DNA from: JAXDLW01 sp046262515
GTDB taxonomy: Bacteria; Chloroflexota; Dormibacteria; DASZGP01
Direction of reading: 5' to 3'
Length of the DNA stretch: 17,874 nt
Assembly (NCBI GenBank): GCA_046262515.1
Contig: JBHEMP010000125.1
Location: 1-17,874, forward strand
Shown here: positions 14,603 through 17,874 of the stretch, one piece after another
How positions within the stretch are numbered: the stretch's first letter is position 1
How the letters are laid out: each line of letters begins with the position of its first letter
Notes under the pieces: model-generated
Told to the model about the DNA's origin: nothing
What the model saw: the letters and a program-made list of their open reading frames with translations, nothing else
Database searches by the model: none
Translations under genes and position numbers: made by a program

Positions 14603-15289
14603 ATGCGTGTCCTTGTGGTCGAAGATGACCAGCGGTTGGCGTCCGCCCTGGTCCGTGGTCTGACGGAATCGGGATTCGTCGCCGTGTTCGCGGTCGACGG
14701 CGCTGAGGCGGTGGCCGCCGCCTGGCCGGGCTCCTTCGACGTCATCGTTCTCGACGTGATGCTGCCGGGTACACGCGACGGTTTCCAGGTGGCGTCGGAG
14801 CTGCGGGCCGGGCGTGTAGCGACCCCAATTTTGATGCTCAGCGGCCGGGACGCCGTGCACGATCGCGTCCGCGGACTGGAGGCGGGGGCCGACGACTACC
14901 TGCTCAAGCCCTTCGCGTTCGATGAGCTGGTCGCCCGGATCAGGGCCCTGGCGCGGCGGCATCTCCCCGAGCGGAGCGTCGTCCTGAGAGCCGGGGTCCT
15001 CAGCGTCGACACCTCGGCACGCACCGCCGCCGTAGGCGACCGTCTGGTGAACCTCACCGCCAAGGAGCTGTCGATCCTGGAATGCTTCATGCTTCACCCC
15101 GGCCAGGTCCTGAGCCGGGCCCAGATCACAGACCACGCCTGGCCAGACGGCGACGAATCGTCGAGCGAGTCGAACCTGGTTGAGGTGTTTATCGGTCGGG
15201 TGCGGCGCAAGCTGGTCGCCGCGGGGAGCCCCGAGCCCATCACCACCGTCCGAGGCGTGGGGTACAGGCTGGAAACCCCGGCTGAGTGA
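14603..15289 (+). CDS. OmpR/PhoB-family response regulator
   Basis: A 228-residue two-domain regulator. The receiver domain (1-120) has the acidic pocket E7, D8, D9, the phospho-acceptor D51 (IVLDVMLPG), S80 (LMLSGRD) and K102 (LLKPFAF). The C-terminal winged helix (about 128-226) ends with the family's VEVFIGRVRRKL and TVRGVGYRL recognition and wing motifs. It is divergent from the tad-like genes, with 137 bases between start codons, and probably pairs with the kinase encoded at 10255-11634. A regulator transcribed away from its kinase, with surface genes between, is unusual. Likely targets are the shared intergenic region and the tad-like operon. Confidence 0.93.
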   Translation: MRVLVVEDDQRLASALVRGLTESGFVAVFAVDGAEAVAAAWPGSFDVIVLDVMLPGTRDGFQVASELRAGRVATPILMLSGRDAVHDRVRGLEAGADDYLLKPFAFDELVARIRALARRHLPERSVVLRAGVLSVDTSARTAAVGDRLVNLTAKELSILECFMLHPGQVLSRAQITDHAWPDGDESSSESNLVEVFIGRVRRKLVAAGSPEPITTVRGVGYRLETPAE

Positions 15290-15295
15290 CCGCCG

Positions 15296-15301
15296 CATAA
15301 T
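15296..15301 (+). promoter_or_regulatory. Possible -10 for the metallopeptidase gene
   Basis: CATAAT lies 9 bases before the GTG at 15311 and 6 bases after the regulator stop codon. It would place transcription start close to the start codon. No good -35 and no Shine-Dalgarno is seen. Confidence 0.35.
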
Positions 15302-15310
15302 CAAGCGGTC

Positions 15311-16453
15311 GTGATCGATCCTCTCGACCACATCCGCCACCTCTCTCAGACCATCGGTCCGCGACCCTCGACGGGGGAGGGAGAGCGCCTTGCGGCCGGC
15401 TACATCGGCGAACAGCTCGCCGGCTTTGGCTACTCAATCCACCAGGAGGCGTTCCGCTCGCCCGGCTCCTTCAGCCAGGTTTACGTCCCCATCTACGTTC
15501 TCTCATTGTCTGGTTTCGTGGCCTTCGTGCTTGGCAGCCGGGGCCTCGCGCTGCTGCTCACAGGAGTGGCCCTGATCTGCTTTGTTGGGGAGAACACCAC
15601 CGCCCTGAAACTGATCTCGGCGTTGATCCCCGGGGGCCGGAGCATGAACGTCGTCGCTCGCCTCGCCCCGCGCGAGCTGCCCAGGCGACGCCTCGTGCTG
15701 GTCGCCCACATGGACTCGGCGCGCTCCGGCCTGATGTGGCATCCGCGCCTGGTCAGGCGCTTCCGGCTCACCTTCCTGCTCCTTGCCGCGAGCCTCGCGG
15801 CCCTGCCCCTCTGCGTGGTCGGCCAGGCGGTCACCGGCCGCCGCTTTTTCTTGCCGCTGTCACTGCCGTTCGCCCTGATCGTGGCCTACGCGCTGCTGCT
15901 GCTCGTTCACCGGGAAATTTTCTTCCGGCACGTTGACGGGGCCAACGACAACGCCAGCGGGGTCGCGGTGATGTTGAGCGTCGCCCAGGCGCTCTCGCTT
16001 GATGCCCCCGCCGACACGGAGGTGCTCGCCGTTGCCACCGGGTGCGAGGAGGCGGGCCTCGTCGGCATGCAGTCTTTCCTGCGCAAGCACCGCGACGAAG
16101 TGGCCCGTTCCTGGATCATCAACATCGACAACGTCGGCGCCGGCGACGTTCATTTCACCACCCGCGAGGGGATGCTCCTCGGATACCGCACGGGCCGCGA
16201 GCTGGGAGCGACCGCGACCAAGGTTGCCGCCCTCCCGGGCATCAGGGTCACGGGCGCTCCGTTCCGCACCATGAGCAACGACTCCGAGGCGGCATTGCTC
16301 CGCCGCCTGGAGGCGATCACCATCATCGCGACGAGAGATGGCGTTCCTGTGAACTGGCACTGGAAGACGGACACCCTGGAGAACATCGACCCCGACACGG
16401 TAGACATGTCGTACCGATTCGTGGAACAGCTGGTGCGCCGCCTCATCGCCTGA
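15311..16453 (+). CDS. M28-family zinc metallopeptidase with internal transmembrane segments
   Basis: A 380-residue M28 (aminopeptidase-like) protein. The five zinc ligands and catalytic acids are present: H133 and D135 (VAHMD), D213 (DGANDNASG), E246/E247 (TGCEEAGL), D273 (INIDNVGAGD) and H350 (NWHWKTDT). A cytoplasmic-looking N-terminus is followed by two hydrophobic stretches (about 57-93). Two more transmembrane helices (about 153-174 and 179-200) fall inside the protease domain, between the HxD ligand pair and D213. The two helices would return the chain to the same side, so the site can still assemble. GTG at 15311 begins 21 bases after the regulator stop. Likely an aminopeptidase at the membrane; substrate unknown. 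Confidence 0.88.
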   Translation: MIDPLDHIRHLSQTIGPRPSTGEGERLAAGYIGEQLAGFGYSIHQEAFRSPGSFSQVYVPIYVLSLSGFVAFVLGSRGLALLLTGVALICFVGENTTALKLISALIPGGRSMNVVARLAPRELPRRRLVLVAHMDSARSGLMWHPRLVRRFRLTFLLLAASLAALPLCVVGQAVTGRRFFLPLSLPFALIVAYALLLLVHREIFFRHVDGANDNASGVAVMLSVAQALSLDAPADTEVLAVATGCEEAGLVGMQSFLRKHRDEVARSWIINIDNVGAGDVHFTTREGMLLGYRTGRELGATATKVAALPGIRVTGAPFRTMSNDSEAALLRRLEAITIIATRDGVPVNWHWKTDTLENIDPDTVDMSYRFVEQLVRRLIA

Positions 16454-16455
16454 GG

Positions 16456-16476
16456 CCGGGACGGGGTTCCCCCCGG
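16456..16476. terminator. GC-rich hairpin between convergent genes
   Basis: CCGG followed by GGGG, then CCCC and CCGG, can pair around a short TT-centred loop with a small bulge. It lies between the peptidase stop (16453) and the stop of the histone-like gene (16479). No T-run follows; termination is inferred from convergence. Confidence 0.35.
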
Positions 16477-16478
16477 AG

Positions 16479-17363
16479 TCAGTTGCTGGAGGAGCCTCCG
16501 GTCCCGTTGGTGGAGGAACTGGATTTGCTGGTTCCGGACTTCCTGGCCTTCCTGGTGCTGGCGCCCTTGGCCGCGGTCTTGCGCCCCCCGGCGCTCCCGG
16601 CCGCGCTTCGCCTTGCGGAGGTCGCCCCGCTGGCGGCCCCGGTCGACGCGGCTTTGGCCGCTGTGCTGACCGCGCTGCCGCTGGTCTTCGCGGCCCTGCT
16701 CACGGTGCGGGCGGTCGACCTGGCTACCTTCTTGGTGCCCGACGCCGTGCTCCTGGCGGCCTTCTCGCCACCCCCGGCGGCGGTGGTCGTGCGCCGGCGG
16801 GCGGCAGTGGTCGTGGGCTTCGCGGCTGCTCGCTTCACTGTGCCAGAGGCCTTCCTCTTAGGGGTTGCCGCGGCCTTCTTCGCGGTGCTCCCGGCCCTCG
16901 AGGTTGTTCGTGAGGCCGAACGCGTCGCGGGCGTGGCCGTCCGGCGCGCGGACGTCGCGGCGGAGGCGCCGAGCCCGGTGGCCCTGCGGATCTCCGCCTC
17001 CAGTGCGCGGATGCGCTTGTCGAGTTCGGCGGCCTTGACGGCGCGCCCGGAGAGCGTCTCGATCTGCCTGGTCAGCCGCTGCTCGAGGACCCGGTAGCGC
17101 TTCTCCAGGCCGCCGAGGTTCTGGTTGACCTCCTTGACCAGTTTGCGCAGGTTCTTGAGCTCGGTGTCGCTGCGCTGCTCCAGGCTGCTGGCGGCGTCCA
17201 CCGCCAGGCGAGTGACCTGCTGTACGGCACCGCTCGCGCGGTCGGAAGCCTCGCTGATGATCGCCTGACCGGCCGCGGCGATATCGCCGACCGGGGTCCC
17301 CGCGAGGGGTCCGCCGCTCTTCCGACCGGAACTCTTGCCACCCGAACTCTTGCGCTTGCTCAC
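16479..17363 (-). CDS. Histone H1-like / phasin-associated protein with Lys/Ala/Ser/Thr-rich tail
   Basis: A 294-residue protein in three parts: a short basic Ser/Gly/Lys start; residues about 20-130, helical with a coiled coil (LKNLRKLVKEVNQNLGGLEK through RIRALEAEIRR); and about 160 residues of low-complexity Ala/Lys/Arg/Ser/Thr resembling bacterial histone H1-like, AlgP or PhaF tails. Such tails bind DNA, and PhaF-type proteins tether polyhydroxyalkanoate granules to the nucleoid. GTG at 17363 is preceded by GGAGGA with a 6-base spacer, so the start is well supported. The neighbour across the promoter region is phasin-like, which favours a granule or nucleoid role. The opposite-strand open frame over this region is a codon-bias shadow. 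Confidence 0.8.
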   Translation of the reverse strand: MSKRKSSGGKSSGRKSGGPLAGTPVGDIAAAGQAIISEASDRASGAVQQVTRLAVDAASSLEQRSDTELKNLRKLVKEVNQNLGGLEKRYRVLEQRLTRQIETLSGRAVKAAELDKRIRALEAEIRRATGLGASAATSARRTATPATRSASRTTSRAGSTAKKAAATPKRKASGTVKRAAAKPTTTAARRRTTTAAGGGEKAARSTASGTKKVARSTARTVSRAAKTSGSAVSTAAKAASTGAASGATSARRSAAGSAGGRKTAAKGASTRKARKSGTSKSSSSTNGTGGSSSN

Positions 17364-17369
17364 CGCACT

Positions 17370-17375
17370 TCCTCC
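17370..17375 (-). promoter_or_regulatory. Strong ribosome binding site deciding the GTG start of the H1-like gene
   Basis: On the minus strand GGAGGA lies 6 bases before the GTG at 17363. An ATG a few bases upstream is in another frame and contains this site. Confidence 0.75.
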
Positions 17376-17419
17376 ACATCCATTGCCGGCGCCCGAGGGG
17401 CGCTCGACCCCGGTTGCAA

Positions 17420-17448
17420 ATCATTACAGCCCCGGTGTTGGGTGTCAA
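17420..17448 (-). promoter_or_regulatory. Promoter of the H1-like gene
   Basis: On the minus strand, a perfect -35 TTGACA (17443-17448) is followed after 17 bases by AATGAT (17420-17425), a 4-of-6 match to the -10. Transcription would begin near 17412, about 50 bases before the start codon. Confidence 0.5.
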
Positions 17449-17470
17449 ACTTCCTGGGGCCGGCGCCGCC

Positions 17471-17498
17471 TTGCGCGCGGGGACGCACTACATATAAT
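17471..17498 (+). promoter_or_regulatory. Promoter of the phasin-like gene
   Basis: TTGCGC (17471-17476) and a perfect -10 TATAAT (17493-17498) are separated by 16 bases. Transcription should begin near 17505-17506, where an ATG opens a short upstream frame. It is divergent from the H1-like promoter, with 22 bases between the two -35 elements. Confidence 0.65.
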
Positions 17499-17505
17499 CC
17501 GGGAC

Positions 17506-17544
17506 ATGTTGCTGCACTGCGTCACGGCGGTGGGGCATGGCTGA
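17506..17544 (+). other. Possible upstream short ORF overlapping the phasin-like start
   Basis: ATG at 17506 lies 7 bases after TATAAT, as in leaderless mRNAs, and opens a 12-codon frame (MLLHCVTAVGHG) ending with TGA at 17542-17544. Its end overlaps the ATG at 17537 in a different frame. It could couple or tune translation of the next gene; alternatively it is chance. Confidence 0.3.
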
Positions 17545-17874
17545 ATCAACCCGACGCCGTCCCGCGCCACGGGGGAAAGCGGCCGGTTCCAAGGCGCTGG
17601 CGACAGGGGCCAAGAACGCCCCGGCGCGGCGCCATCGCGCAGTCGCGGGGACGGTCGCTGAAGTCCCGACGCCCAGGTCAAGCAACAGTTCGCGCGGCTG
17701 GATCGAGATGCTCAACGCGTTGGTCCAGGCGCCCGTTGGCATGGGACGCGGGCAGGCGGCGCGCCTGCAGGCGACGGCGGAGGGCCTTGACCGCTTTATC
17801 GAGAACCGAATCGAGGTGGTGCTCAACCGCGTGAACATCCCGTCCAGGTCCGACATAGAGAGGCTGAATCGGAG
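17537..17874 (+). CDS. Phasin-like protein (3' truncated by window end)
   Basis: ATG at 17537 opens a frame that reaches the window end without a stop (112 codons visible). The N-terminal ~55 residues are basic and Ala/Pro/Arg-rich (MAESTRRRPAPRGKAAGSKA), probably disordered. The following WIEMLNALVQAPVGMGRGQA and LDRFIENRIEVVLNRVNIPS with RSDIERLNR resemble phasin or PHA granule-associated proteins, where an amphipathic helix is followed by a VPTR-D-IE hinge and a C-terminal coiled coil. GGTGGGG precedes the start with a single-base spacer, so initiation may depend on the upstream short ORF. A second frame over the same bases (17442-17834) is Arg/Gly-rich and unconvincing. Granule binding is inferred from weak similarity. 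Confidence 0.6.
   Translation, partial: MAESTRRRPAPRGKAAGSKALATGAKNAPARRHRAVAGTVAEVPTPRSSNSSRGWIEMLNALVQAPVGMGRGQAARLQATAEGLDRFIENRIEVVLNRVNIPSRSDIERLNR

Noticed and set aside
16042..17097. Long plus-strand open frame over the peptidase end and the H1-like gene
   Set aside because: It is the shadow of the peptidase frame then of the Lys/Ala-rich repeats; the minus-strand gene has a strong ribosome binding site and a sensible start.
17442..17834. 130-codon plus-strand frame overlapping the phasin-like gene
   Set aside because: Arg/Gly/Pro-rich with no recognisable pattern, and it starts before the likely transcription start; the frame from 17537 has amphipathic helices and a phasin-like hinge.

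Overview
This is a high-GC bacterial window with short intergenic gaps, frequent GTG/TTG starts and several starts that look leaderless (a TANNNT-like hexamer 7-9 bases before the start codon). Gene content (three-subunit acyl-CoA carboxylase, a cyclase-NB-ARC-TPR protein, a BKACE enzyme, TadE/TadG-like exported proteins, a phasin-like protein) fits an environmental high-GC lineage such as Chloroflexota, Dormibacterota or Actinomycetota. This placement is an inference from gene style; no rRNA or marker gene is present. No tRNA, rRNA, CRISPR array or insertion sequence was seen. No gene-free stretch exceeds about 180 bases.

Region 1 (1-7588, + strand) is a carboxylase and acyl-CoA module. It holds the 3' part of a biotin carboxylase and a complete carboxyltransferase. 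A 921-residue class III cyclase-NB-ARC-TPR regulator follows, overlapping the carboxyltransferase stop as TGATG. Then come an alpha/beta hydrolase closely resembling animal MEST/PEG1, a beta-keto acid cleavage enzyme (DUF849/BKACE), and finally a minimal 70-residue biotin carrier protein. The three carboxylase parts thus bracket a signalling protein and two metabolic enzymes.

Region 2 (7624-8762, + strand) is a VapBC-type toxin-antitoxin pair. A perfect 9-bp inverted repeat plus a third half-site overlaps the proposed promoter and start. The toxin frame has no ATG, GTG or TTG start and probably uses CTG. A membrane-anchored protein of unknown function starts on the base after the toxin stop codon.

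Region 3 (8775-14465, - strand) is a five-gene run read right to left: TadE-like protein, a large Cys-rich TadG-like exported protein, a sensor histidine kinase, a protein of unknown function and an NAD-dependent sugar epimerase. A divergent OmpR-family response regulator (14603-15289, +) lies across a 137-base promoter region and is the likely partner of the kinase. Together these suggest a cell-surface or pilus-like module with its own two-component control.

Region 4 (15311-17874) holds an M28-type metallopeptidase with transmembrane segments inside the protease domain, then a divergent pair: a Lys/Ala/Ser/Thr-rich protein with a histone H1-like tail and a coiled coil (-), and a phasin-like protein cut by the window end (+). 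Good promoter candidates face both ways between the pair.
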